A DNA stretch of 64,000 bases from Thamnaconus septentrionalis (lineage: Eukaryota > Chordata > Actinopteri > Tetraodontiformes > Monacanthidae): contig CM020514.1 in the NCBI GenBank assembly GCA_009823395.1, positions 4,776,966 to 4,840,965 of the forward strand, read 5' to 3'. Below are positions 12,249 through 24,980 of the stretch, piece by piece. The notes beneath the pieces are model-generated. The model was not told the DNA's origin. It saw nothing but the letters and a program-made list of their open reading frames with translations, and searched no databases. A program made the position numbers and the translations under genes. Every line of letters begins with the position of its first letter. Position 1 is the first letter of the stretch.

Positions 12249-15200
12249 AGTGCCGCGTGAGGGCAAAAAAAATAAATAAATAACCGTCGTGCTCATGAAG
12301 CATGAAACATAGTTTAGTGAGTGCATATGAGTGCAGGTGGAGGGGGTTGGGTTTGGGTGTGGGGGTTGGAGGGGCGTTGGGACTTAAATGAATCTAACAT
12401 CGGCAGCGTTGTTCTTGTCTGAAAGAATGAATGCCGGCAGTAAAAGCCCGAGTTCTCCCGGGGGATTTCTGAGGCGGTCCCGCTCGTTCCCCTTGAAGCC
12501 CCCCCTTTTTTTTTTTTTTTTTTTCTCAGCCTCAGGGAAGCAGCAGAGTCCTCTTCAAAACCCTCCCAGCATGCACCTGGCTGCTGTGCAGCATCGTTTC
12601 GTGCAAGTCAGCGTGGCTCTCTGTGTAACTTGCTTCCCTCTTCCTGCCCCCTCCCCCGCCCTCCCCGTGGCTCTAACAAGAAAATTTCCATTATCTCAAG
12701 GTCTCCCATCAGCATGTCACCTCGTCGGCTCGTAACCAAATCGACTGATGCTTTTTTTGTTTGTTCAGTGATGCCGCCCTGGGCGGGAGGAAATCATTTA
12801 AAGAGCTGCACTTCGAAAGTCCCCAAGGGGGAAAGATTCATAGTAAATACTTCTTTGGTGACCCGGGTAATGAATTAATTCTACAAAAACGTATGTCTCC
12901 AAAAAGTGACTCCACCCTCATACATCTTTGCAGAGAAAGTGTGTCATCGCACAAGGTCTCTTGCAAGTCTGAGTTCTTGCTCATCCACCCGTCCATCCAT
13001 CCATCGCCAAGAGCACAAACTAGATTTCAGGCCATCTTTGCGCCGACTCGCCAATCAACTTCCTGATTGGTCACAGAGACGACTGCGCCACCCAAAACGA
13101 GGCCAACCACTCGATATTTTGGAAGGAAGAAACGCTGGGATGAAAGGCAAGCCGTGCCGAAGTTGTTAAGAGTTACAATGCTCAGTTAGCTTGTTAGCAC
13201 GTTAGCACGTCTTACCAGGAGGCAGCGACAAAACCATTTAATGGGATAGGTCGCCATTCACTCTCTTCTTCCGTAGACCAGTGGACAGCCACTGTGCCAG
13301 GGGACCAGATCTTCATCTGAGGCACTGAGGCCAGATAACTCGGAAATGTTTGTGACTTGCACTCGCATATTTCATTGGGAAAAAAAACACAACATGATGC
13401 TAGGACCTTGTAAAATAAAGAAAAATCTAATCCCCTTCGAACGGAATCAAAGAAAGGTTTGATGAATACTCCTTTCAAATGTTTTCTATGGGCTCTTGTG
13501 AAATGAGGAAAACTCAGCAGGCCATGTGAACCTGAACATGGTTTCAGTTTCTCTCTGTCCTTCTTCCCCTTTTCAGAGTCAGAAACATTGTTCTCTTTTC
13601 CTACTTCACCCTGTGCAGGTCATATAGGAGAACGTGCTGTTCTTTCTGGATGAACAACTTTATTGTCTCATTCCAAATAAAAAGCTTCGCCTCCTCCTAC
13701 CCGCTACCAATGCAAAGGCAATATGCTTCCGCACATTTAAGAGTTTTTTACACATCCAGTTAGTCGGACCACGTGTGTCCTCCGGAGGCTCCTGTAGATA
13801 AAGAAGCAGCGCTACTCTATAAGCAACTACAGAGACACCCGGCTATTATTCCTGACATCTTGGCTGCCACTCTTTTTTTTTCTCCTCCCTTTCAATATCT
13901 GACATAGCTGCATGACCCCATCCATCACTGCCCTCTGTGGATGCGCTCTTTTTTTTTTGTTTTATAGATCATCAACAATGAGAGCCCTACCTGTAAGGCA
14001 ACTGTTTGCAGAGGCGTCAATGACACAATCCGTCACGATCGCTTTGCTGACAAAGGCCCCGTCCACACAAACCCCGGGCAGCCGAATCAAGGCGAGCGGA
14101 AAAGCAAAGGCAACTTCCGACGTTCCGACAGTTAGCCAAGTTTCTCCACGGCCGTACGTCCACTCCAAACTTTATCGGAACTTGAATCCCCTTAATACGG
14201 CGGGTCACTTCTTTTGCCGATCTTCGAAAAGACTTTTATTTGCGAATCATTTCTTGGTGATAGTGACAAGATCCGGATGGGGGCAGCGGGATTTTGGCCA
14301 AGGAACAGGCCACACAGACACACACAGCTTCCTACAGCCTTGACTGCCCCCCATTGCCCAGAGTAGGTATAGCTACTGCTTAAAGGTTCACTATGAATGG
14401 AATGCGTCAAATGCAGAGAAAATGTTTCACCAAGGGCACCAATAAATTTCATTCTTACATAGTATAACATGCAATGGCACTGTTGTATTCAAACTCTGCA
14501 GAATTAACCATTTCGGTGCAGTCATATCGTCCTGCACAATGAGTGTAAGTGACACGTCACATCAAGGTGGAACATTCTAAATTCTTGGTTATTTGCTGCA
14601 GCAATTGCGACGCCGTTCCTCCTGACAATGTGCACATGCAGGGAAGCATCTCCGATTTGAGTCTTGTTGTTGGTTGCCATGGTGAAACACGATATCTGTG
14701 TTCCGTTAACACTGGCTTTGCTGGTGCACAGTCTACATTCAAAGCGAACCCTCTGTACAGAACGAGTCAACTGAATTAGCTGGTCAGGATTTGTTTTGTT
14801 GTTGTTTTTAAATCAAAGTTCAGGGTCAAACACAGAGTTTGTTGAACATCTTTTCTGGAACGCCTGATGCAGAAATACAATAAATTCAGTGGGCTTGGCA
14901 AAACGTTCCATCTGGCCTGCCAGGTGTTTGAAATCTCATATTGTTCGCCGAGCAAATGAGGGTTTAAATTTCCAAGAGATCATTACGACAACAACAGAGC
15001 TGCAAAAACATTGCTAAAAACAAACTGAGGGACAATTAGACTAAAAGTAAGGAGGCGAACTGAAAGGGAACAAAATGTATCCGCGGAATTTATTTAGTCG
15101 ACAGAAATCTACTTCATCCCCCCCAGTTTAGCAAAACAGATTCCAAAATTTTAAAATGAATTTCTGTGAAAACAAAACCAAACAAAGAAACACGCGCAAC

Positions 15201-16469
15201 CTTTCAGACTCCTTATTTCCCTCCTTTCATTTTCTCGATTTCTTTCCTTTGTCGCTAATCTGGCGTCAATTTCTGAAAGATTTCACCAAATTGCCACCCA
15301 GCTGTCTTTTGCTGCTCCGACTTAATCATCGCGCCTTGACGTGATTTTTGTCTCATTATCAACATGCCCCCTCATCCTGTCACGGGATCAAAACGATCCC
15401 CTCCAGAGCTGCAGGGAGAGAATCCCAACCTGTTCGCCGCCAACACAACGATCGCTCGCTGGAGCCAGCAGAACAGCGGAAGGCATCATTTTAAGTGGCT
15501 GCTGTACGTACGTATGTATTTTTTTCACAACACAACATCCACTCTCTTTGCAGCGTGACAGGCGGCAGTTGTTCGCTTCGCAGACTCGCTTTAATTGGCA
15601 CATCGGCGCGGGCGCCACCTTTTTTTTACTTGTTTATTTATTTATTTCCTGCGGTGGCTGAGCGGCCCCTAATTGTTTCTGAGTCGTGCGGTGGGAGAGA
15701 GAGAGAGGGAAGAAAGAACAAACACGGCATTAGAGCTGCAGCGCGCTGACATTTGTCTTGCACGCTGGGACTGAGTGCCTTTTAAGGCTCCTTTGCAGAT
15801 GAAGAGGAGTCAGCGCAGCCCGTTTCTCACGCTTATTAATTTTCCTTTATTGAGCGCTTGGACGGCGGAGCGCTGATGCGGTCGATGAGTGGGTTCGCGT
15901 TGCAGGGCAAAAAATATCTGGTAGTGTCCATCATACAGAGATAAAAAAAACAACAAAAAAAACAAACGTGATTAGAAGGATGCGAGAAAAGTTCCACCGC
16001 CTCCTCTCCTGCGCTGAGGGTCGTAAGGTGCTGCAGACTATTCCAGCCGTCTAGGGGCAGAGGAGGGGGTTACACCGTTGGACAGGTTGCAAGGATTTAG
16101 AGGTCCAGTGTGTAAAGGTGTGTCAGCCTGCCTGACAAAGTGTTTTGTATTTAGGCCACAGTCAGGTGGGCTTCCTGAAAAGATGTCGGCGCAAGATGGC
16201 AGCCAACTAGGAGCAAGACCCTTGTTGCTCTGTGTATATTCGTGTATATAGGTGAGAACCGTTGTAAGGGTAGGAAAACCAAAAGACTTTTACTGTACTG
16301 TGAGTATACACTTTAATTCATGTATTTATGGGCAGTATGTTGAGCTACTACCAATATAAAAATCATAGATCAAGCCAAATTTTACACGCTGGACCATTCA
16401 CGAAAGAAAACGACTATCCACACACAAGCACCACCAATGATAGAGAACCTAGAGTGGCACGTTAGTCCT
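12249..16469. other. mostly unique intron sequence
   Basis: No exon was recognised. A poly-T run lies at 12507-12524. The stretch at 14055-14340 begins with a 'GGCCCCGTCCACACAAACCC' phrase found at the ends of some fish hAT-type MITEs, but I could not find its matching end. A short 'AGGTCCAGTGTGTAAAGGTG' piece at 16101-16120 resembles the repeat at 31101. Confidence 0.35.
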
Positions 16470-16565
16470 GTATGCTTCTGGGCTGTAGGCACACCGCGGG
16501 CATGGGAATTGAACCTACAACCTTCTTGAGGCGACGCCACAGTAGTAACTCGTTGCAACTTTTTG
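16470..16565 (-). mobile_element. possible tRNA-derived SINE fragment
   Basis: On the minus strand it reads GTGGCGTCGCCTCAAGAAGG followed by TTGTAGGTTCAATTCCC. The second part fits the RNA polymerase III B box (GGTTCRANTCC), and the first resembles the segment preceding it in common fish SINEs. There is no clear A box, tail or flanking duplication, so it is a fragment at best. Confidence 0.4.
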
Positions 16566-17349
16566 GAAATGGATGTCGCAAAGGCTCGCAAAGCAAAAAG
16601 CTCAGAGGGGTAGTTTTGAGAACACAGCTGGGCACAGCATGCAGACCAAAACTAAGAGGGTTTGGAACTCTGCGTTTTCATGCTACAACCCCTCTTTGGT
16701 CCCATCAGGTCCCAAAGCAACTGAAACCCACTGAAAAAGCTGGGCATGCTAATATAAAATGAAATTACGCTGGATAGAACCTGAAATCCAGACGGTTGTC
16801 ATCCCTTACCAGAATTGTTACAATGTTGTTTCTAAGGGGACCACAATCAGTGACGGACGCTCCATCCGACACTTTAGTTTTTTTTTGTTTTTTTGCTAAG
16901 ATTGATCTAAAGTTAGTTAAAATACAATTATAACCACTTATGTATATTAGCACTTAGCAGCTGTTGCTCTTCGCTGCTTACAAGATAGTGGGGCAGCTGT
17001 TCTAATGGGCCTCGGGAGGCACAGCTTCACATGCACTAACTTGCACGTGCGACAGGACCGGCTTTGACAACAAGGCTGGATGTCAACAGAAGTGGAGGGC
17101 GGGTCATATGACTCTCCACCCCCAGAAGAAATAACACTAAAGCCTCATATCGCAATTTTTATTACCTTATCGATGACGATGATGAAAATTGAGTCGTGAA
17201 ACAATGGCCACAAAACACAAGTAGAGACGATAGAAAGAGAATTTGGAATCATCTGAGGTGCGTATGGTGCGCTTAGTCTTAATCTTCATGAGGTTGTATG
17301 TACGTAGAAATGTGCAAGGCTTGTAAAGGGAACCCAGCCTACACCGTTA
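16566..17349. other. unique sequence, nothing recognised
   Basis: A T run lies at 16880-16893. No coding signal was found. Confidence 0.4.
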
Positions 17350-17862
17350 GCACTTTGCTAGGCAGGGTGTATTTTTGTCACTCCAGGTAGGTTGCAGTTC
17401 TCGATAATGACAGCGCTGGAGGATCATCGGTTCCCGGTAGCTTCACGTTTGATTCCTCTCAAATCTTTGGCAGTTAATTTGCGTCTTTTTTACCTCTACA
17501 CATTCTTGCAACCCTGTTGACTATTTGCAAAAAAACGTTGGATGGTTCTGTGATCACGCCCCAATATCTAAGCAATTTCATGACTTTTTTTTTTCTTTTA
17601 ACAATTTTTGACTTTTCAGAGTCAGTTGAATCTCTTTTTTGGCCCCCTTTGCCTGAGGAAAAGAAGCCGCCTAATAATTACGCACACCGGTGTTGATCTC
17701 CTTAGACCACACCACTCCCTTATTACAAAAATGTACCCCTCCTGAAATGCTCAAATCCAAAGAGCATTCAAGTTTACACAGCTCGGAGTTGGAAAATATG
17801 CGCCAAAACGATGACTAGGTCAAAAATACTCACTTGCCTAATAATTGTGCGCACAGTGTATT
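17350..17862 (-). mobile_element. fossil Tc1-like transposon, 5' end with N-terminal transposase remains
   Basis: The right end on the + strand reads TTGCCTAATAATTGTGCGCA, and an internal repeat at 17669 reads CGCCTAATAATTACGCACAC. These terminal and subterminal 'TAATAATTNTGCNCA' motifs mark a widespread Tc1/mariner-type element of fish. On the minus strand the coding start is visible as broken frames: an M-G-P-K-K stretch, then G-R-D-H-R-T-I-Q-R-F (a helix-turn-helix region) and remnants near 17460-17350. Several stops and frameshifts make it dead. The rest of the element and its other end are missing. Confidence 0.7.
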
Positions 17863-19414
17863 CAGCAGGCAGAGGCAGCGTCCTTCATGGACACGGAAAG
17901 CAGCTACCGACCGTCTTCAAACAACACGGTCAGTGCCATCAGCTGTCCCCGCCCCACCAAAAACAAAGCGGCACCTCACTGTTGCCGAGCAAACCGGGAT
18001 GATTGCAGCTCGCATTTAGAGGATGTAGAGTCTCACAAAAAAAAAAAAAAAATGGGCGCGGCCGTCAAATTCTGAAAATGAAGGCTGACAATTTTCGGTC
18101 CGAGTCTCTGTGATCGGCCGCTGATTGTAGCCTCGGACGGATGGACCGGGCGCAGCAATTGTATCTCTGCGGCGGCCTGTTTATCAGTGCAGCCGGTCAA
18201 CAAACCGGGCGCTGCGATAATGAAATGCTTGCCTAATAAAATCGGGATTGCTTGCGCCGCTTGATTAAATGGGTGCAAAAAAACAAACGAAAAAAAAACA
18301 AAAACACAGCCACAACGTATTAACCGGACGTTATTCGGCGTTCTCAATCAGCCGGGATGTTTAAAATGCGCCACCAGTCAGGCTGTGATGTCAGAGGACG
18401 TGAGCCGGTTTCGGGATGAGACCCCACAGAGGCGCCTTTGTTCCTGACCAGGTCTATATTTAAACCCGCCATGTTTAATTCATTGTCAACGGTCGTCCTT
18501 TCACACGCGGCGCTGCTATCGGAGGGGGAGAGTCACATGTCCCCGCCCCGCCCCGCCCCGCAGCTTAATGAAGTGAAATGTCTCAGCGCCACCAGGGCAG
18601 GGTCGGCCAGAGTCAGCCGTGGGACGCGGACGCCGCTCGCCAACAGCGCCGCCCCTCTGGATCGGAGGTGCGGCTGGCGGGGAGGAGGCGTCACTCGGAT
18701 CGGACTAAGAAGCAGATCATATTTATGATTGTGGGATAAAATCATAAGTGTCTTCTGAAGCCTTTCAGATTTATGGTTCCCCTCAATAACATCAATAAAA
18801 CACGTTAGAGGTCCAATATGTTTTCTCGTCTTTCGTCCTCCAGCGGACGAGCTTTGCATGGCTGATTAGCCAAAGTATCTCAAATATGGTTTAGCCCTCT
18901 GTTTACGGCCCGCTGGTAAAACATTGGGTTGGAGCTTCCTGCTTAACTGACGCTCACCGAGCGAGTCTCACACCTGGAAGAAGTGCCATCGGTGAGATCC
19001 TCTGTGACATCAGCTTTTGCAAAATATGGAGCCATTAAAATAACAGGCTGACTTTTGATCGGTGACTGGACAAGCATTACATTTGTCAAATTCAAACAGA
19101 CTAATCAGAGGTAATTGTGTGTTCATTTTTGGTGTGTGATCCAGTAACATTCCGCCTCAGAGGTGGATTTGAAACCTCCAGGCATGAAACCTCAGGATTT
19201 CTGCCGAGTCATTTATCTTTGGATCGATTTTCTATTTAGAGTTTTATCTGGTCATCTAATTCATTTTCATTGTTGCATGTACACGTTTGGCCACATACAG
19301 TCGCGTGTTTCTTCCTATTGCACAAACCCTCACCGGCCATTTTATTACGACAAGGGTAAAAGAAAAAGAAACTTTGTGAATCCAAACACACACACACACG
19401 AGTCAAATGAAGGA

Positions 19415-19490
19415 CTCTAAATTGGTGTGAGAGCGAGCGGTTGTGTGTCTTTCTATGCGAGCGTGCAGAAATAGAAAATTGATGGATGGA
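19415..19490 (+). repeat. SINE/LINE scrap
   Basis: 'CTCTAAATTGGTGTGAGAGC' followed by GAGCGGTTGTGTGTCTTTCTATG and ending in ATTGATGGATGGA matches the wording of a very common percomorph repeat, with its middle missing. Confidence 0.45.
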
Positions 19491-21068
19491 TTAGGTGAAG
19501 TATTCGGTGTAATGCTCAATTGCTTTGGAGCAAAAATAGCCAATCAGCCCATCACGGCAAGTATTTAGGGATGCATGTGTGGTGAAGACGACTTACTGAA
19601 GCTCAAAGTGACGATCGAAAATGGGGAGGAACGGGGATTCAAGTGAGGTTGGACGCGGTGAACGTGGTTGTTGGTGCCAGACGGGCTGCAGGTCTGAGCA
19701 TTTCACTGCTGATTTGCTGGGATTTTTTTTTTTTTTTTTGTAACAAGATCACAACCATCTCCGCAATTTGCAGAGAGTGGTCCAAAAAAATGGTAAAATA
19801 CACAGCGAGTGGCACTTGTGTGTAGGGAAAGTGTCTTGTTGATGGCGGAGGTCAGGGGTCAGAGGTCAGACTGGTCAGAGACCATCAGGGGGCAACGGTT
19901 TCTCAAAACACCAAAGCAATGAGAGTGCATTAGAGTACAGTGCGACAGCCTTTCGGTTCGGCTCCGCTCTGCTAAAAGCAGGCTTGTGTTAGGTTGGACT
20001 GAGACTCGTGGAAAACGGTGGCAAATGCTCAAACGTCACCTTGAAATCTATTGTGCAGCCTTTCAACGTGGCACTTCAATAGATACTTAATTAAAGTAGG
20101 TCCTTCGGTGCCCACACCGCCTGCACTTCAGGCGGCTGTGAAATTGTTCATTATTACATTTTTATAGTACATATTACACTGCTTTAAAAAAAAAAAAAAA
20201 AAGTGGTATTTTGGTACATTCCAGTCTGTTGGTTTGTTTGTTTTTCAAGTTCTGACTGAGGCTGCAAACAGATTCATCTCAGATATATAAGCAATATCTT
20301 TTTTTTTTTCAATTCAGATTTTAGCAAAGGTGAACAGCAACTGTCTTCGACCTGAAGAATGCAAACATAATAAAAACGGACCTCGTCCTCATTTTACGCT
20401 GTACTGTTACGTAACGTGCAATGGCCACGGCAGTGTGTCTTTTGCGTGCGTTGTTTCTCTCTCTCTCTCTCTCACTCACTCTCTCGAGGTTGTTGGTAAA
20501 TGTGCGACGGGGCATGAAGCCCAACCTAATTAATCATGTAATCAAATGTGGCGTGAAAGAATTCCTGTATGGGCCAAGAATAATTTCATTACTCAGACAT
20601 CTAGATCTCCGGCAGCCATTAAGGAGGAGCCATCAGATTACTTTTTTTTTTTTTTTTTTAATGCCCCGTGGAAATGAAGAGCTGTGCTGTGACAAAGATT
20701 CACTTATTCATTGATTCTCCCATCCAGATCATCTCCGCCGTTGGGACGTCAACTCTGGTCTCCACCTATTTGTGACGCGTCTGCATGTTTCAAATCCCAC
20801 CTGCTAGCGTCGCAGTAGCAGTAGTGCGGGAAATATTGATTCTCAGGGGGTTGAAGGTGAAATTTCGCCAACCACCATTATCGGACTTGAAAACCACGGA
20901 TCTAAGCAAAAACCTGGAAGTAAACATTTTAGGAAACATCTGACACTGCCAACAATGCTCCGCGTCATTGAGCTTTTCTGTGTTTCTGCAGCTCTAAAAG
21001 AAGCTATATGTCACAAATCATTGCAAATCCCTCGGTACGTGTGTTTGTATTTGCAAAAGAAAAGCAAA

Positions 21069-21112
21069 CCGGAATTGCCTTTCTTTGCAAATACAAAGAA
21101 AAGCAATTCCGG
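21069..21112. repeat. 19-bp inverted repeat (hairpin)
   Basis: Arms at 21069-21087 (CCGGAATTGCCTTTCTTTG) and 21094-21112 pair at 18 of 19 positions, with a 6-base loop CAAATA. The sequence upstream repeats part of the arm (GCAAAAGAAAAGCAAACCGG). It is too short for a typical microRNA precursor. Confidence 0.85.
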
Positions 21113-23979
21113 ATTCTGAGCAAAATGAGGCATAGAGGATATAGAGAAGGTCCTGCAATTAATCTGATTTGATCATTCAGGTCAAACTCTGGTCACTATA
21201 AAGAAAGACTAACTAACTCCAAAGATATTGTTTTAAAAATTCTAACTCAAGTGGATTGCGGCGTTCGCAGAAACATAATGACAGCCATTGTCATAAGTGA
21301 TGTTGTTCGGATCACTCTTTTGAATGGTTTGATGGATGACAGGAACACTGACAGCCGATCAAAATCCATCAGAGCCGACGGCGCGGCACATGTCAACGCG
21401 TCACTCATCCGGAGGAGCCGGTGGTTGCTGCTTTTTGTCATCTACGAGATGATCGGTCAACAGCTAATGCTTATCGCTAGCTGGTGGGCTACTGAGGAAT
21501 ATACTTATCGAGGCTACTGCACAACATGAATCCATTCATTTTGCCGTGGCCCCTTTCTCAATGGCCAGCATGGGATGTCATGCCTGTGAAGTACTTTGTG
21601 GACCCATAAAAATCCTTTGTTTTTGTTTTTATTTTAGGGTCAACGCACAGCAGTGATGCATCATCAGCAGTCATTGTGAGGTTCTCCCAACAACAGTGCG
21701 GCAGAGATTTTCCAACCAAAACATGAGTGGACCTTCCGCCAAAACAACGCTGGCTCAGTCTTTGAATACTTGCCGCCACTATTTACAGAACAATAAAGTT
21801 TTATTGTTCTTCAATGTAAATATTAAGATAGTTATCATTGCAATATTGTTATTACAGGCAGGTTGGAACGACCTGTAACTTGCAATAATGCCCGAGTCAC
21901 TTCTCAGATGCTGTTGGGGGGGAATGGAGATGTAACACGGTTGGATGTTTTTATTAAAAATTCCCTAATGTACTTTTTTATCGTAACGTTTTTATTACTC
22001 TACATATATTGCTGCTGTGTCTTGTTAGTTATGCCGTGGTCTTGGCCAAGTCAGGTTTCATTAATCCGGTTAAATAAGGAATTGGGTGGAAGGAACGTGT
22101 ATTTAATTCAATCAGGCAGAACGGGTCAGTGGCCATCAATTGTTCCTAATGCCACTTCCCCTCCGCTTCAGACTTGAAGGCCCTGAAGGAGCCTCGACCG
22201 CAGGGCTTCAACCGCCCGCTGGCCTGCCAACTGAGACCTGTCAGCTCTTCACTTTCTTCCAATACATCACTGTCTCCCACCGCAACCACGGCCTGACCCG
22301 ATCGATAAACTCCTTTGCGAGAATCGCACCAAAATGGGCTTTGGGAAAAGAAAAAAAAGTAATTAGGCCAGATTTAACCCTCTTTAATAGCGAAGCGATG
22401 ATTTGTGTTAATGAGGGTGGAAAATGATACGGCTGCAAGCAGGAGTCAAGATACTGTCGAGGAAGAGCGCACGTACGAGATTCAAGGGATAGTTCGGAGG
22501 AAACTGAGGCTAACCACCACTTTGATTCGATTCAATTCGCCACCGTTCCGAAGGTACGTGCACAAAAATTATTCAACCCAATGTCAATTGCAATGCCACA
22601 TGCAAAACATCAGATCCATGTCCCCACTGCTCCTTGATTTTCATCCATTTGAATTGAAACATCAAAACCTTTGTTTGTTTTCTTTATCAGCCACCAAAAA
22701 AAAAAAAACAGTAGCCTCGAACTAGGAGCCGTGTGCACACAGTGCTTTCAAGATCAGCAAGGATATGGCACAGCTGCCAAAGACGGTGGTGAAAGGGGAG
22801 CACAGAGGGAGAAAGAGAGAGGATTGTATAGCGAACATTTGAAGATGTCAGAGGATTTAAGCGGCAGCAGAAGAGGAGCTGCTCGCCGCTTTGTGACGCG
22901 CTGTCTTGCACAAGGCTCCTGTGTGGAAGGCTACAGCGGGTGATACGAACACACAATGTAAACATCACCATGTCGAGTCAGATTAGACCGGCAGGTTCTC
23001 TGTAGGCTCGCATGACACCTCGGCACCGGCACGGAGACTCCAGATGTGTCTCTTCGGTTTTTCCGGTTGGGGCGCGTGGCCATTGTGTTTGCCGTTTGGA
23101 GGGAGTCATCTTAATCCATTGGATCCAGGACTGCAACTTGCATTGGAAGATGTCGCCAGATTCATTCTCCACAAATGCGGTGAGTCATCCGTGGGTCATC
23201 GAACTATCCACCGTAAGGAAGCGGATTACATGGCAAATTAACTGCCAATCTATGCTGAATGCTAACCCTGTAATGCGGTTAGATCGTGGAGAATGTCGAA
23301 TTTTGATTTTTTTTTTTTTTAAATCCATCTTGACGGAAAAAAAAAAAAAAAAAAAAAAAAAAAGCTCGGATCAGAAGAGCAAGCGGCCACTTTGGAGTGT
23401 GACTGCATAAAAAATAGGAAAGTGCAACAGCTAGCTTGTCCAGTTTGATCAGAGCGCGACAACAAAGACCTATAAAGGCTTTTTGTCTCCACCCAAGTGT
23501 AGATGGAGCGTCACTGCTCAACACAAGGCTGTGACAGAGGAACAGAGGATTAGATTTTACCCCTCACACCATCTTGATGTTGTTCCAAAAGGGTTCCAGT
23601 GGTAATCAGGAAATCTCATTTTATCCAACAAGCTAGCAAAACTTAAACTGCATTCAACCACCTACTTACTTTTACTTTTTTTGCCACCTACAGGCTGCTT
23701 GATAGATTTCAAAATGTATGCATCTGGCAAATCAGGTCACAGGATCAGACCTCAACAACACATTATCCTTCCTGTTGTTCCCTTATAGGACACACATGCT
23801 GCACTTTGACAAAAGAGCTTCCCGGCTCCACTGCGTCGCCATTCGATTTTCTCTCTTCCCGTAGCCATTTGTACCTTTTCTCCTAATGTTCGCCTGTTAT
23901 GTAAATGAAAAAAAAAAAAAGGATCCGAGATCCAAACGACTGGGCGGAAAATTGGGAAATGGTTTTCGATACAGCCGCC

Positions 23980-24980
23980 TGCCGAACCCCCCTGGACGCC
24001 TGATCTGCTAATGGCGGTGTCCGTATCTGACCGCGGCGCAGCGTGCGGCCCAAACGGGCGACGGGGAAAACGGTGAGGAATTCAATCTCTCCCTTTTAAT
24101 CAGTGTCCCCTCGCCGCTTGGAGCAGCGGTAATGGAAATGCCGGGAGGCGCAAAAATAGAATCGGGTCTGCGGGGGAGCCTGGCGGAAGGTGGGCAGCGG
24201 CGAGAGCGGTGCGAGGCCCCAGGAGCCACCTTGGCAAGCAACAAAAAGGTGGAGGCGGGGACGAGGGGGTTGCTTTTATGGGAGGGGTTGTAATTTCGTA
24301 AAGGTGGGGAGGTGGGGGCTGAAAGACGGTTTGCTTGGTGGTTCAGGAGCCGGAGAGCGGCGGCGGCGGCAGCAGCAGCACGCAGCCATTAGCAACCTTC
24401 ACGCTCCGACTGCTGGGGCCGCAAAGCGCATCAGCAGAGACAAGGGAGGAACAGCCGGGCGGGTGCGGCGCGGCGCACCCTGCAGACTCCCGCACGGGGA
24501 AGTCTCCCTAATGGTAATTAATGGGAGGCAGCCGAGCGTGCGCTTCCTAATTAACCCCCGAGAACGACGGCGTGAATGCACGCGAGTGGAAAAATAGCCT
24601 TGAAAAAGGACGCAATTTGCCTTTTTCGTGAAAGGGATCCATAGCCTGAACAGCTGACAGGGAGAAAGCCGATCCCGGCTCGGCGGGAAGCTAATTGCCG
24701 CCTGGCGAACGGTGGATTTAGGCGCCGTGTCAGATCATCTCTCCCTGACTGACGTCTCCCGCGAAGAGGAGAAGTCAGCCGTCACTCGGAGGTCAGGCCA
24801 AGATCTGGCAACCGAGTCGCTGCACGCTTGGGCCCCTCTGAAAGCGAACAGGCGCGCCGCGACGCGCCCGCACAAGCGTGATGAAATGTGCCCACAAGCG
24901 GCCAAACTTCAGTTGCACGGAGTCGCAGTAGCTCGCTGGCAAGCGCCTGAAGGGCCGCGTGCCAAATTCTCCATCTTGAG
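23980..24980. promoter_or_regulatory. GC-rich block with TAATTA cores, candidate conserved element
   Basis: It is repeat-poor and CpG-rich, with a GCGGCGGCGGCAGCAGCAGC run at about 24358-24380. Phrases such as CTAATGGTAATTAATGGGAG (24509-24528) and CTTCCTAATTAACCCCC are homeodomain-type cores. Open frames here overlap on both strands and have no splice support. Confidence 0.25.

Noticed and set aside
13912..14343. Plus-strand open frame (143 codons)
   Set aside because: There is no family similarity, an overlapping open frame lies on the other strand, and part of it resembles a MITE end.
14522..14779. Mutually overlapping open frames on both strands
   Set aside because: Short, antisense to each other and without similarity. 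Chance openness is the simpler explanation.
24190..24597. Plus-strand frame in the GC-rich block
   Set aside because: Gly/Arg-rich translation from GC-rich DNA, with no splice signals or recognisable domain.
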